64,000 bases of DNA from Rehmannia glutinosa (lineage: Eukaryota > Streptophyta > Magnoliopsida > Lamiales > Orobanchaceae). Position numbers and translations under genes: made by a program. Each line of letters begins with the position of its first letter. The stretch's first letter is position 1. Below, piece after piece: positions 33,931-44,607 of the stretch. The DNA is taken from NCBI GenBank assembly GCA_016081115.2, contig CM071931.1, forward strand, positions 20,250,317 to 20,314,316, in the 5' to 3' direction. The notes beneath the pieces were generated by a model. The model was not told the DNA's origin, made no database searches, and was given only the letters and a program-made list of their open reading frames with translations.

Positions 33931-35563
33931 TGTTGTTATAGCCCCTATAACCTACAAAGGAATTATTTTTAGGTACCCTATAATTTTGGGGTCCATGGGG
34001 GTTAGCCTTGAGACCTTTAGGTCTCCAATAATAGCTAAAATTATTCTTCAATTTACAATTGCTATCATAATGTCCATTCTTACCACAATAAAAACAAGTA
34101 ATAATACGAGGACTACTAGCACGTACAAAGGTTGGACCTTGGTCTTTTTTCTTAAAAGCATTTTGAAAAGGTTTATAACCAAGTCCTAATTTAGAATGCT
34201 CACCTCTTTGTGCATCTAAAATTTTTGTGACTTTATCCGTACTTAAATTGAATCGATGCACATCCTTTTTCAAATTTTCAATATCATTTGTGAGTGTTTG
34301 TTTTTCGGTTTCAAGAGTACGGACCATAGTAAGAGTAATAGCATGAGCTTTATCAAGAGAGTCATAAGAAGTAAATAATTTATCCTTTTCTAGTTTAAGC
34401 TCTTTATGCTCCTTTTTCAAATTCTTGTATTTAACAATCAAATTTTGAAACTCATTTTGCAATTCATCAAAATCACATTGTAATTCATCAACTAGGGAAG
34501 AAGATGAAGCATTAGAGCGTACCTCGGTATTTTCATCGTCTATGGCCATAAGACCATGTTCGGATTCTCCTTCCTCGTCGGTTGTTTCAAGTAATTCATC
34601 CCAAGTTTTGACGTCCGCATTTAATGCCTTCTTTTTCGAAAAAGGCTTTTTCTTCTTTTGTTTCTCTTCCGCTAATTTTGGGCAATCGGCTATGTAGTCC
34701 CCGGATTTTCCGCATTTGAAGCAAGAATTGTCTCTTGGCTTTCTTGCTTTATTTTTATTTACAAATTTTGCAAATTTTCTAACAAGAGCCGTCGTTTCTT
34801 CATCATCCTCATCACTAGCATAATAAACATTATTAGAAGAAGATGCTAAGCCTTTAATAATATTTTGCGTACCCGATTTAGAGGTGGATGGTTGAGAATT
34901 TTTCCTCTCCTTGAGATATACTTCATAAATGAGGAGATTCCCAATGAGCTCATCAAACTTGAGTGTCTCAAGATTTTGAGCTTCCGTGATTGCCGTCACC
35001 TTTTCGGACCATGAGCCGGGAAGGGCGTTTAATACCTTGGTCACCTTGTCTTCTTCGGAGATGACCTTTCCAAGAGCCACAAGAGGATTGCCAATGTTGT
35101 CAAGCCTTTCCACCATTTTTGATATGCTTTCACCATCATGCATATTGAAATTTTCAAAGTCTTTCACAAGCATTGTTTTTCTTGCTTGCTTTACTTTCTT
35201 TGTGCCCTCATAAATGGTTTCTAATTTTTCCCAAACTTCATGTGCCGACCGTATGCCTCTTATGTGATTATATTCGGTGGCGGTAAGAGAGCAATGTAAA
35301 ATATTTAAGGCCTTACCATTTAGAGAGAAAGCCTTCTTGTCATTTTCATCATACTCCTTGAATGGCTTGGGAGTAGTGGTACCATCCTCCAATTTTGTTA
35401 TTGGTTGAGCAACTCCTTCAATGACCACATTCCAAATATCAAATCCGCATCCTTGTAAAAAGCACTCCATGCGGTCTTTCCAAAATGCGTAGTTGTTGGC
35501 GTCGAATAGTGGTGGCTTGTTGGTGGAGGCGCCGGTGGTGAGATAAGCTTCATTTGTAGCCAT
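33779..35563 (-). CDS. gag of the copia element
   Basis: The start MATNEAYLTTGASTNKPPLF at 35563 is chosen because the upstream in-frame Met lies over the primer site. Gag core: NNYAFWKDRMECFLQG, CSLTATEYNHIRGIRSAHEV, WEKLETIYEGTKKVK. First knuckle is CFKCGKSGDYIADC (CX2CX4HX4C-like, with Asp where His is expected next to Tyr). A long charged coiled-coil region follows (DELQNEFQNLIVKYKNLKKE), then a second canonical knuckle CFYCGKNGHYDSNC. The last 50 or so codons overlap the protease frame by 152 nt and are probably out of frame with the original protein. Confidence 0.85.
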   Translation of the reverse strand: MATNEAYLTTGASTNKPPLFDANNYAFWKDRMECFLQGCGFDIWNVVIEGVAQPITKLEDGTTTPKPFKEYDENDKKAFSLNGKALNILHCSLTATEYNHIRGIRSAHEVWEKLETIYEGTKKVKQARKTMLVKDFENFNMHDGESISKMVERLDNIGNPLVALGKVISEEDKVTKVLNALPGSWSEKVTAITEAQNLETLKFDELIGNLLIYEVYLKERKNSQPSTSKSGTQNIIKGLASSSNNVYYASDEDDEETTALVRKFAKFVNKNKARKPRDNSCFKCGKSGDYIADCPKLAEEKQKKKKPFSKKKALNADVKTWDELLETTDEEGESEHGLMAIDDENTEVRSNASSSSLVDELQCDFDELQNEFQNLIVKYKNLKKEHKELKLEKDKLFTSYDSLDKAHAITLTMVRTLETEKQTLTNDIENLKKDVHRFNLSTDKVTKILDAQRGEHSKLGLGYKPFQNAFKKKDQGPTFVRASSPRIITCFYCGKNGHYDSNCKLKNNFSYYWRPKGLKANPHGPQNYRVPKNNSFVGYRGYNNNGRFKMARGQWMFTPYDRKERTFYQHQAPRKGYGHVRQWQRKNSWKWRNW

Positions 35564-35604
35564 GGATCTTTCCTCTTTACTCGGAACGAGCTTAGCCAAA
35601 GAGT

Positions 35605-35619
35605 TTGGCTCTGATACCA
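35605..35619 (-). promoter_or_regulatory. tRNA-iMet primer binding site of the copia element
   Basis: In element sense it reads TGGTATCAGAGCCAA, complementary to the 3' end of plant initiator methionine tRNA, two bases inside the 5' LTR boundary. Confidence 0.95.
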
Positions 35620-35621
35620 CT

Positions 35622-36979
35622 TGTTAGTCCAAGTGGCTACGATAATCTAGAGGGGGGGTGAATAGATTATGCCGATTTTTCGCAAATCACCCTCTTTTTC
35701 AAATCAACAAGTAAATGACAAGAATGTAAATGCGGAAATTAAACAACACTCGTTGATTTAAAGAGGTTCAACCCACCTAGTGCCTAATCCTCTACCACCC
35801 CAGTATCTCCGGGATGGATTTCAAAAAGAAAAAAGGATTTTATTAATTACCACAATTAATACAACACCTTGAGGATCACCACAATCCTCTTACAACACCT
35901 TCAAGGAGATTACCACAATCTTCCTTCACCACCTTTGAAGAGTACCACACTCTTCAAACACCTATCACCTAAATCACCCAAGTGTATTCTTACCACAAGA
36001 ATACTCACAAGGATGTCTTGTGTTGAATGATGGACAAAATTCAAGATTACAACTCTATGAAACCAATACAAAGATTGAGTGCAAGTGTAATCAAGAATCA
36101 AAAATCCTAGATCTCAAAGATGTGCAAGTGAAAGTACTAAGGCTATTACAACAAGAATGAAAAAATGAAAGCTTGAACAATTTGCAGATTTCTTGTTGTG
36201 TATTTTTCTTGTATGTGTTGTATCTTGTATCTTCAATTCATCCTCTATTTATAGGGAAGTCTTCATCAACATAGGCTCCCAACATAGGCTCCTCTATCTT
36301 CACTTTTGTCTACAAAAAGAAGATCACAAGATGTAGAAATATTGTACAAAATTGAAAAGCAAATCTTGCTGTTACAGATTGCAACGGTTGGAATTTTGCT
36401 GTCAAAAAATAACATAGGGCGACCGGTTGCCCTGTTGAAGATTTCGACCGTTTGAAAAAAAATAGTGCGATCCAGGTAGGGGTTGCAGGGGGGTGCGACC
36501 GGTCGAGGTGGGGTGCGACCGGTCGCCCTAGGGTGCGACCGGTCGACCTCACCCTTGACCGGTCCCCCTCCCTCTTTTTTCAAGACCTGTAAGTTCTGTT
36601 TCGAGTTTCTTATCTTCAGGTACCGGTCGACCACTTTGGGCGACCGGTCGACCTCCCCCTTTGAAATGTTGTCCGACATTTTTCAAAAATAAACTTCAAG
36701 AAATACTCCAAAAAATTAGTAAAAACATTTTAAATTATTTGGGAGTATTTAGACACCATTTATAAACATAGTTTTGGTGTAAAAACCAATTTAAACAAAA
36801 CCATTAAAAGTGTTGTCCAATTTTTTATCAAATTAAAAACTCTAAGAAATACTCCAAAAATTAGTAAAAACATTTTAAATCATTTAGGAGTATTTGGACA
36901 ACATATGAAAACATTGTTTTGGTATAAAATCTTATTAAAACAAAATCATCAAAATCTTGATAAAAACATTTATCTAACA
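35622..36979 (-). repeat. 5' LTR of the copia element (1358 bp)
   Basis: In element sense it starts at 36979. A TATA box (TATAAATAG) lies at about 36244-36252. Between 36418 and 36650 are five to six copies of the palindromic core ACCGGT within CGACCGGTCG, upstream of the TATA box. Target duplication TTAAC follows at 36980-36984. Confidence 0.95.
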
Positions 36980-36984
36980 TTAAC

Positions 36985-37115
36985 CACTACACGACAGATG
37001 TCAGGAATGAACAAACCTTTGAGGATTCCTTTTCCCCATTAAATGTTTATCATTAGCATTAAAGTTTAACTCCGACTTCGAACATTCTTCTCTCGGAATT
37101 AAACTTGGGGGCCTT
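36985..37115 (+). other. Element 2 tail and polypurine tract
   Basis: This short remnant continues element 2 after the copia insertion. The purine-rich AACTTGGGGGCCTT at about 37102-37115 directly precedes the 3' LTR and would serve as plus-strand primer. Confidence 0.7.
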
Positions 37116-37734
37116 TGATGACACCCGAGCCGAGCTGGATCAAGTAACTCCATGTGGTCATCCAAAGACACATCCAAGTGGGGGCTGCGGTGACGTCGGT
37201 GTGCCGGTGACACGTCATGAGATGGGCTCGCCCGCTACCGAGCCCAACCACAGCATGGCTGCCGAGCCCCGACCCCCGAGCCCAAATTTTGGCGGGAAAC
37301 ACATGCGCGACAGATTCAAAAAAATAACCATTTGCCCATACTTAGTGCTTCATTAGCACCAGAGGCCGCCACGTGTCAGAATATTATCAATGTGAGTCGC
37401 CAAGTGGCAGAAACTTGGCTGACATGCACTCTTAGGAGAGGACATGTGTCCTTTCCAAATTATTTTACTAATTAGTGCAAAGGTGACTATTGAAAACCCA
37501 CTTATTAGAGGGGTATAAAAAGCCTCACTTAAGAGAAAAAGAGAAGGGAGGGGAAATAGAAAGAAAGCACTAGAAAACGTGTTATTATAAGAAAGACCGA
37601 CCCCGATAATTCGGCTCGGCATTGTATCAGAAAAGGCATAATTAGCCATAAATAAACACGCGTTATGCACGCTTACATTTTCACGTGTTAAATTTCTTAC
37701 ATATTTTGCTTGTTGACCAAAACGCACGTCAACA
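37116..37734 (+). repeat. 3' LTR of element 2 (619 bp)
   Basis: Full-length partner of 17807-18420, with TATA box at 37514-37520. The CGTCC target duplication follows at 37735-37739. Differences from the 5' LTR include several one- and two-base indels near the start and a block change near 37625-37640. Confidence 0.95.
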
Positions 37735-37772
37735 CGTCCTATTTGGTTTTGAATGGTTCACATATGGAGATA

Positions 37773-37835
37773 ATTAGGAGAAATTACACAAAATACCCTC
37801 AATTTTGACTGAATCCCAAAAATACCAACACGTCC
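37773..37835 (+). repeat. Possible Mutator-like terminal repeat
   Basis: The stretch with GAGAAATTACACAAAATACC and CCCAAAAATACCAACACG has the style of many plant MULE termini. It lies just upstream of a MULE-type gene. No matching inverted end was found to the right. Confidence 0.35.
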
Positions 37836-38093
37836 CATTTATACCTTTTTTATTACTCTTTTTACGGTCTTTTTTTAATTTTTCCCCTAAAATACGTTAT
37901 GTGGTCTTTTCGTGTCCAGGCAATCATTTTCTCTCTCTATGTCTCTTCATCTGTACTCCTCGAGTTCCCGCGCTGCATGCCTGCCATTTTTGGCGAGCTT
38001 GGTGTGTGATTCTGGCAATTGCTTGGTTAACTTGTAAACTGCTACGTTTTTTAAAAAAAAATTCCGTGTGGTTTTTGGCTTTGTATTTATATA

Positions 38094-41000
38094 ATGGCTT
38101 CGAAGAAAACCTTTCTTCTTCGGCTAAAAATGGAGAAAAAGGTTGAGGCTAGTTCAAGAGTTTTGAGAAGCGGCTCGAAATCTGAAGCCCTAGTTCCTTT
38201 ATCGTCTAAAAAGAGGAAGATGAAACATGGCGATGATATTGGAAAACAAGTTGTCAAGGAGAAATCTCCTGAAAAAGAAGGTTGTTGGTTTTAGAGGACA
38301 GGACGTTGCTGAGGTATGTTGTTTTCATCTTTATTTACTGGATCTATTTTTGTTATTTTAGTGTTGTATGATTTTTGTTTCTCTTTTGTTTCTGTGGTGT
38401 TTCTTGTATGTTTCTATGTTGTTGATCTGTTGTTTTTTTACTTTTCAAATTTTATGTACAAGATGTGTTGTTTATTTGTTGCTTCTATTTGTTGTTTCTT
38501 TCTTGTTTCTAGGGTTATGAGTATTTGATTGATCCAGAGGACTGGTACACCGCTAGGATAAACACTGGGTTTTCTTTTGAAGTGATTAAAAATTTGAAGG
38601 ACAAGTTATCCCAGCCGCAGTTGGATGCATTTAGGCGTACTTGTTTCGCTTATTTTCTAGACATGCATGAAGTTGATTTCCAAAATCAACTTGTGCATTC
38701 GTTGTTGAAGAGGCAGATTGTTCATTCGCGGAAGGTTGAGATTCTGGTGTCCGTTTGTGGTAAAATTTTGAGGTTTGGTATTGGGGAGTTTGCCTTGGTC
38801 ATGGGGCTGAAGTGTGCTGGGAAAAGACCCTCTGTTCGTGGGGATGGTATTACTTCTGAGTTCTTCAAGAAGTATTTTTCTGGCTCAAGGAAATTCTCTA
38901 GGCAGTCAATTGAGGAGTGTTTTAGATTACAAGTGTGGGGGGAAAATGATGATGATGCCCTGAAGATGGCTTTGTTGTATTTTTTGCATTTTTTTCTGTT
39001 TTCTTCTACTGGGACTTCTGTTAATATGGAATTTTTTGATTTAGTTGATAATGAAGATTTTAACACATATCCCTGGGGAAGGAATTTGTTTGAACTTACA
39101 ATCAGAGAATTGAGGGAACATGTGCTCATCAGGAAGAAGCCTCAGGACGAGGATTTGAAGCCTGCTGCTAAACGCACCAAATTTTACAGAATTAAAAGCT
39201 TTCCTCTGGCTTTCCAGATATGGTTCTATGAATATTGTCCAGAGGTGAACAATAAAATTTGCAACCGTATCGGGCAGAGTATCCCTCGTATTCTGAATTG
39301 GGGTTGTCCATTGTCTGATTGAGATAAGAATTTGAGGTTAGATGATGTCGATATGATGATTTTCAACTGTTCTGCATAACAGGTAATACATTAGTTTTTT
39401 ATAATTTTGTTTCTCTTTTGTTTCATAACTGTTTCATATATGTTTATGTGTTATTTCTAACCTTTTTTTTTTGTTTGTTTTCATTTTGTTTTAGTTGAAG
39501 TTGATGAATATTTAGCCATCAGATGAAGAGAGATTGCAGTTGGATATTGGAACCTTTTTTGATGAGTCTAAGTATTCGTTTGATTCGGTTGATGGGGATT
39601 TTATCATTGGTAATCGGAAGAGGAAGGAGTCGGATGTTGAATTGGGATCAGACTACACGTTGGAGGACGTTGTTCGAAAATAGGATAAATTGGCCAAGAA
39701 TTTGAAGGTTTTCAAGAACTCCGTTAATAAAATCTTGGAAGAGCAGTTTAAAACTGTTTTCTTTGAGTTGTCTGCCATTGAGGGGAAACTTCAGGTAATC
39801 TTATTTTTTTTGTCCACCCTGTGTTTTATTATTTTTTTGTCTTTGTTGCTTGTTTGTTTTGATTTATAACGTTTTTCACTTTTGCTTTTTAGGCTGGTGA
39901 TGGGTTGGATCAAGCTGACAAGGTTGTTGGGGTGGAAGATGATAAAATGTCGTCAGCATCCGCTTCAGAGTCTGAGAAGGCGTCAATGGGAGTGGATGAC
40001 CAACATGTTAAAATTCATGTTGTGCCATTTTCTAAGGAGGTTGTTGACCCTTCTTGTTTGGAAAAGACTGAGCTAACCAGTAGTCCCCTGTCTGGCAGAC
40101 AGTTTGAAAAAAAATCAGAAGCTTTTGAAGGTGGCAATATTGGTGGTGGTGTCGGGGTTGAGTCTGTTGTTGGAGGGATTGTAAATGAGGGTGAGGGACT
40201 TGGTGTTGGTGGTGAAGTTGATTTGTCGATGGATAAAGGGGTTAGTAATGACGGTGAGGGACTTGCTGTCAGTGGTTTGATGGATTTTGTAGAAAATATT
40301 GAGAATATTCCGTTTGATTCAAGTAAGGTTTCTGGTGAGGTTGGTGTTGAATCGCAGGGCCTTAATGTTCATGTTGAACATGGATTTATTGGGTCTGAAG
40401 AATTTGATGATCTCACCCAATCTCAATTTGATTCTATTGTGAATGCAGCAACTCAAGCTGTTGTTGGAATGGTTGGTTCCTAATATTTGCATTTAGTTTG
40501 TTTTTGACATTGAATTTGTCATTTATATTTTGTTTATTACAGTTTTGTATCTTGTTTTATTGCAGGCTGGTGTCAAGGGGTTGGATGCATCACATGTTCC
40601 GCAATCCCCTATTGCTAAGAGGGTTTCAAAACCCTCTGTTGCTGTGAGAACTCCATTCACCACTCACTTTGAATCATTTGGCGATGTGAGTGGGAATGTA
40701 GTTGGGGGATTTCAGTTGGGGGACATTGATCTGGAATCGACTCCTCAGGAGAAATATGCGACCTTGGATGCTAGCAAGAAGCCTTCAGTAGTGTTGGTTA
40801 AAGGAAGGTGCCCATTGGATGATAGCTTTGGTGAAGGTTATGACGGTTTGGATGATTTTAATGACGGTCTGAGTGAGTGGCTTTCAGAAGGTTTTATTTC
40901 GCAAGGGTAAGATTTTTTCTTCTGTTTTACAATGATTATGAAATATTATTGTAATTTTATAACTTATTTATGTTTTAGGCCAAAACATTATTCGGAAGAG

Positions 41001-41380
41001 GATGACAAGATTGATCCCTCGTTAAAGTTGGGCGTATGCAAGGTGAAGCAAAAACCGTGGTTTCATAGCCTGTACTATGTTGACGAGTACTTGTCTTCTT
41101 CGGTAAGTTACTATTTTTTATGTTGTTGCTTTGTATTTTTGTTTCTATGTTCTTACTTTTTGTTTTGCTCCATTTTCAGCATATGAACGTGTTGTTCTAT
41201 TACATACGCAAGAAGTATATGTACGGGCATTGTGCGATGAGATTTACTACCACGGACCTGATATTTGATAGATGCATGCAGAGTATCTACGGCCGGTTCA
41301 CCCTTGTCAATAAGAGGAAGAAGAAAAATTTCGACACTTCCATGATTAACTTAATTAATATTATATTTCAGTTGATCTAA
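38094..41380 (+). pseudogene. DUF1985/Ulp1-type gene of a Mutator-like element, truncated
   Basis: Seven exons can be drawn with GT/AG junctions: 38094-38313, 38513-39382, 39495-39794, 39893-40482, 40566-40906, 40979-41102 and 41180-41380. Exon 2 carries a DUF1985-like domain (LRFGIGEFALVMGLKCAG, LKMALLYFLHFFLF, FNTYPWGRNLFELTI). The last two exons resemble the start of a C48 Ulp1-type protease (PWFHSLYYVDEYLSS, HMNVLFYYIRKKYMYGH). Stops occur at 39320-39322, in exon 3, and probably a frameshift in exon 1. The catalytic His/Asp/Cys region is absent. Such genes are carried by plant MULEs (Kaonashi type). It is not a host SUMO protease. Confidence 0.65.
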
Positions 41381-41780
41381 TAAAAATAATACTAAAATTA
41401 ATTTAATTATATGTGATAATTTTTTAAACAATGTAATATGTAATTTATGAATTGTTATTTCAATTTTGCATTAATTTCATTAAGTTTAATATTTTTTTAT
41501 TTGTTTAATTTTAAAAATAAAATATTTAATAAACATTATATTCCATAAAATTATTATTTACAATTTTTATCAATTATGATGTAATAAAAGTCAATATTAA
41601 ATAAATAAAAAAGGAATCTTATAGAATATTCTTTTTTAGTGTAGAGAGTAATGCAAACTGCTGGAGATGAAATGTAGATTTTGCACTAAAATAGTGCAAA
41701 TTCTACATCAGAGTAGTGCAGACTACTGGAGATGGTCTTAGTCCAAACCATTTCCCCCTAGTACAATTTTGCTCTCTCTT
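41381..41780. other. AT-rich spacer with a short hairpin
   Basis: No gene. At about 41672-41707, TGTAGATTTTGCACTA and TAGTGCAAATTCTACA form a near-perfect inverted repeat with a 3-base loop. Nearby CTGGAGATG and CTGGAGATGG resemble the ends of small plant MITEs. Confidence 0.5.
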
Positions 41781-42099
41781 TCCCACGAGCACTATTTAAA
41801 TTGTTTACTCATGATAGAGACGAGAATCAAAATGTGAATGGAGATTATAATACTAGAGCTTATCATATTGTTTCTTCACATAATATATTCAGAATCATCG
41901 AATGATTGAGACATATAATACACGAGACATTTCTTCCATTGCTTATAATTAAGTCCTAATTTTTTTAAGAAAAATCATTAGAAGTATGATCAGATTTGAC
42001 GTATTTTTATGTGGTAAAGATAAGTCACTAAACAGACTAGATATAGAAAATTTGGTTGTGAAAAGTAATATTCTAAAATTTTGGCAAATAGGATTCCTG

Positions 42100-42932
42100 G
42101 ACGCAACTAAGAACACCCGAATGAATGATTTTCGTCTTATTTTAACCATTGTGATGCGATTGTTTGACGGTCATCCCACAATCCAGTCTTCAAGACCTTG
42201 TTAATCGGATGTTTCGCGACGACACATAACTATTTTTTTCATTTTATTATTTATCGATTGGTTTGGTTTGATGCTGTTTTTTCTTATTTGGTTTTGAATG
42301 TTATGTTTTGCAATATTATGAATGAAACATTGCTACCGAATCACTTGGCAATTATGCGTAAATCAAAGCTTGTTGTTGTTTTGTCGCAATTTGGTGACTT
42401 GTCTGAACAAATGAATATTGTATTGTTTCTAACTGTATTATAAAATTCTATTGCTCTTCAGGTTCATTTATCTAATTAAGTTATTTGCTGCAGCGAGCCT
42501 ATAAATTTGTTAATAAATGCATACATTTGACAATTATAGCATTGTTTGAGCGAAAAACTGATGGAGTTTTCGGAGTTGTTGATTATATAAAATATTATAA
42601 AGTACTATTTTTAGATTTGTTAAGCACCACTTAAATTTATAATGCAAATTATTATAAATTTTTATTATTATAAACTATAATGGTTTTGAATTTCCTAAGT
42701 TTGCAGGTGACTTGATGCTCAAGGACAAGAAAACAGAAGGAATACGTTCATAACCATATTCTCACTTCGGGAAAGAAAAGAAATATTGTCCAATTTGTTT
42801 CAGGTTATAGTAAAGAAAAAAAACTCAATTATCATTCATGTTGATTGCAATAGAAAACCCTAGTGTGGAATCCTCATTATATGCTTTCATTTGCGCAAAT
42901 TTACAAAGATACCCTAATTTTCTTCAGTAAAT
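42100..42932 (+). repeat. Left inverted arm of copy A
   Basis: It is the reverse complement, with divergence, of 44608-45625. For example GAGCCTATAAATTTGTT (near 42495) is mirrored by AACAAATTTATAGGCTC (near 45035). Intron/exon-like junctions are visible (TTTGCAG followed by GTGACTTGATGCTCAAGGAC near 42705; TGCTGCAG followed by CGAGCC near 42493), hinting at a captured host gene. Confidence 0.85.
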
Positions 42933-42999
42933 ATAACACATGCATATAACACATAAAATGAGGATTTTCTTCAGTAAATATAACATTTTATTGTTCCGC

Positions 43000-43515
43000 G
43001 TTATATATTTTGAACGTGGATGTTTATCCAAATTATAATGTTATACATTTTTAATGTAGATAAATATCCCACGTTATCACATTATACATTTTTAACGTGG
43101 ATAAACACATCACATTATCACGTTATACATTTGTAATGTGGATAAATATATCCTACAATATAATGTTACATATTAACATCGATAGAACGCCTCACGTTAT
43201 CACATTATACTTTTTTAACTTGGATAATATCATACATATATTATCATGTTATACATTTATAACGTAGATAAACATCCACATTATGACGTTATATATTTTT
43301 AACATGGATAAAACATCTCACATTATCACGTTATACATTTTTAACGTGGATAAACACCTCACGTTATTATGTTATTCATTTTTAATGGGGGATAAATGTC
43401 GCACATGTTATTTGTAACGTGGATAAACATCTCATATTATCACTTTATTCATTTTTAATGTGGATAAAACATCTTACATTATCATATTATCACGTTATTA
43501 TTATAAATGTGCGTA
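43000..43515. repeat. Minisatellite core of copy A, about 40-bp unit
   Basis: The phrase ACGTTATACATTTTTAACGT plus GGATAAACA repeats about a dozen times with variants (ATTATCACG, CTCACGTTATC). Each unit has a small internal palindrome (ACGTTA ... TAACGT). Confidence 0.85.
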
Positions 43516-44607
43516 TAATATTCCCGTTATATTCATGTTATAAATGAGTAAAACATGTTTGGTTCACTTGTTTCATTATGAAATAAAGATTATTTTCTGA
43601 AAACATAACTTTATTTTTTGAAATAGTGATGTAGTCCTTTGAAGAAACATGGTTGAAATTTGAAAATATAACTTTATTTTTCAAACCAGTAGTATAGTCC
43701 TTTGAAAAATAGGGTTGAAATAGGTGTAGATTTATGACAATATTTTCGAAAAGCATTTTAAACTATTAGCGAAACAAATAAATTTTCAATTGAAATGCAA
43801 AAATTTTAGAGGAATCAAAGACAGCTATATCTTTTATACACAGATTGATGAGGACAAAAACATAAATTCTATTTTATAGAGATTATCTGATTCAGAAAAT
43901 AAGAACATATGACCTTATATAGATGTATTTTCAAGTCTAATTTCCAACTTATAGACTTGGAAAGTGAATTTTCAAACTTTATGGTTATCATGTGAGAATT
44001 GAGAATATTTTGGTTTGTTGTTTGAATTTTATGTCTGAAAATAAAAAAAGTGTTTGTTTATAGTTTTTGAAGTGTATTTTGGCATAGATTTGCGTGACTA
44101 TAATGGAAACTTGTTTGGTTATAGTTTTTGAAGTGAATTTTCACATAGATTTGAGTGATATTGGTGAAAAAAATATTTGTTTGTGTTTCCAAAATAATAT
44201 TTCCATAAACATGTGAACTGAAAATGACCTAATTTCTAACGAGAACTTCCCTGAACAAACATAAACACATTTTCCGAAATAGTTGAAAAATAGAAAATGG
44301 TTGTTGGAAATACAACCATACATTGTCTAAGTATCGCTTGACTCTTATATGGACACTTTGACAAGATAGTTATTCAGTTCTACTTGTGAAAAAAGCCTCT
44401 TAGGCTAACATATGTCATAAAATAAAATTATTCCAGGTATGAAAACCACTAGTATTTAGGATAGCGAACAATTTCAAGTAAGCAAAATTATCTTCCATTT
44501 CAAATAAATGTGCAGTAATTGCGTTGAAAAGCTTTTATCAACAGTCCATGTGTTTTATGCAACTGTTACATTTACTGAGAAAATCCATAGTTTATGTTTT
44601 CTATACA

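Larger units (their letters stand above)
28343..36979 (-). mobile_element. Ty1/copia element (SIRE/Maximus-like), nearly intact, nested in element 2
   Basis: Its LTRs 28343-29662 and 35622-36979 start TGTTAG and end CTAACA. The 5-bp duplication TTAAC flanks both sides (28338-28342, 36980-36984). A methionine-initiator tRNA primer site and a polypurine tract are in the expected places for minus orientation. Gag, protease, integrase, RT and RNase H follow in Ty1/copia order. Long LTRs (over 1.3 kb), a long gag with two CCHC knuckles and the RT style suggest SIRE. No env-like ORF is seen. Highly similar LTRs and almost open coding indicate a recent insertion, younger than its host element. Confidence 0.95.
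17807..37734 (+). mobile_element. Tat-lineage Ty3/gypsy element 2, full length, with nested copia insertion
   Basis: Two LTRs (17807-18420 and 37116-37734) begin TGATGACACC and end CAACA. They are flanked by the exact 5-bp duplication CGTCC (17802-17806, 37735-37739), which proves a single insertion event. Without the nested copia element and its extra TTAAC, the element is about 11.3 kb. Order: LTR, gag, protease, RT, two RNase H domains, integrase, 30-bp minisatellite, antisense ORFs, polypurine tract, LTR. Coding is broken by several single-base frame changes. The LTRs differ by roughly a dozen or more substitutions plus short indels by eye, so the insertion is not brand new. Confidence 0.95.

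Noticed and set aside
38000..41400. A functional host SUMO protease (Ulp1)
   Set aside because: The catalytic region is absent, internal stops are present and the DUF1985 arrangement is typical of MULE-carried copies.
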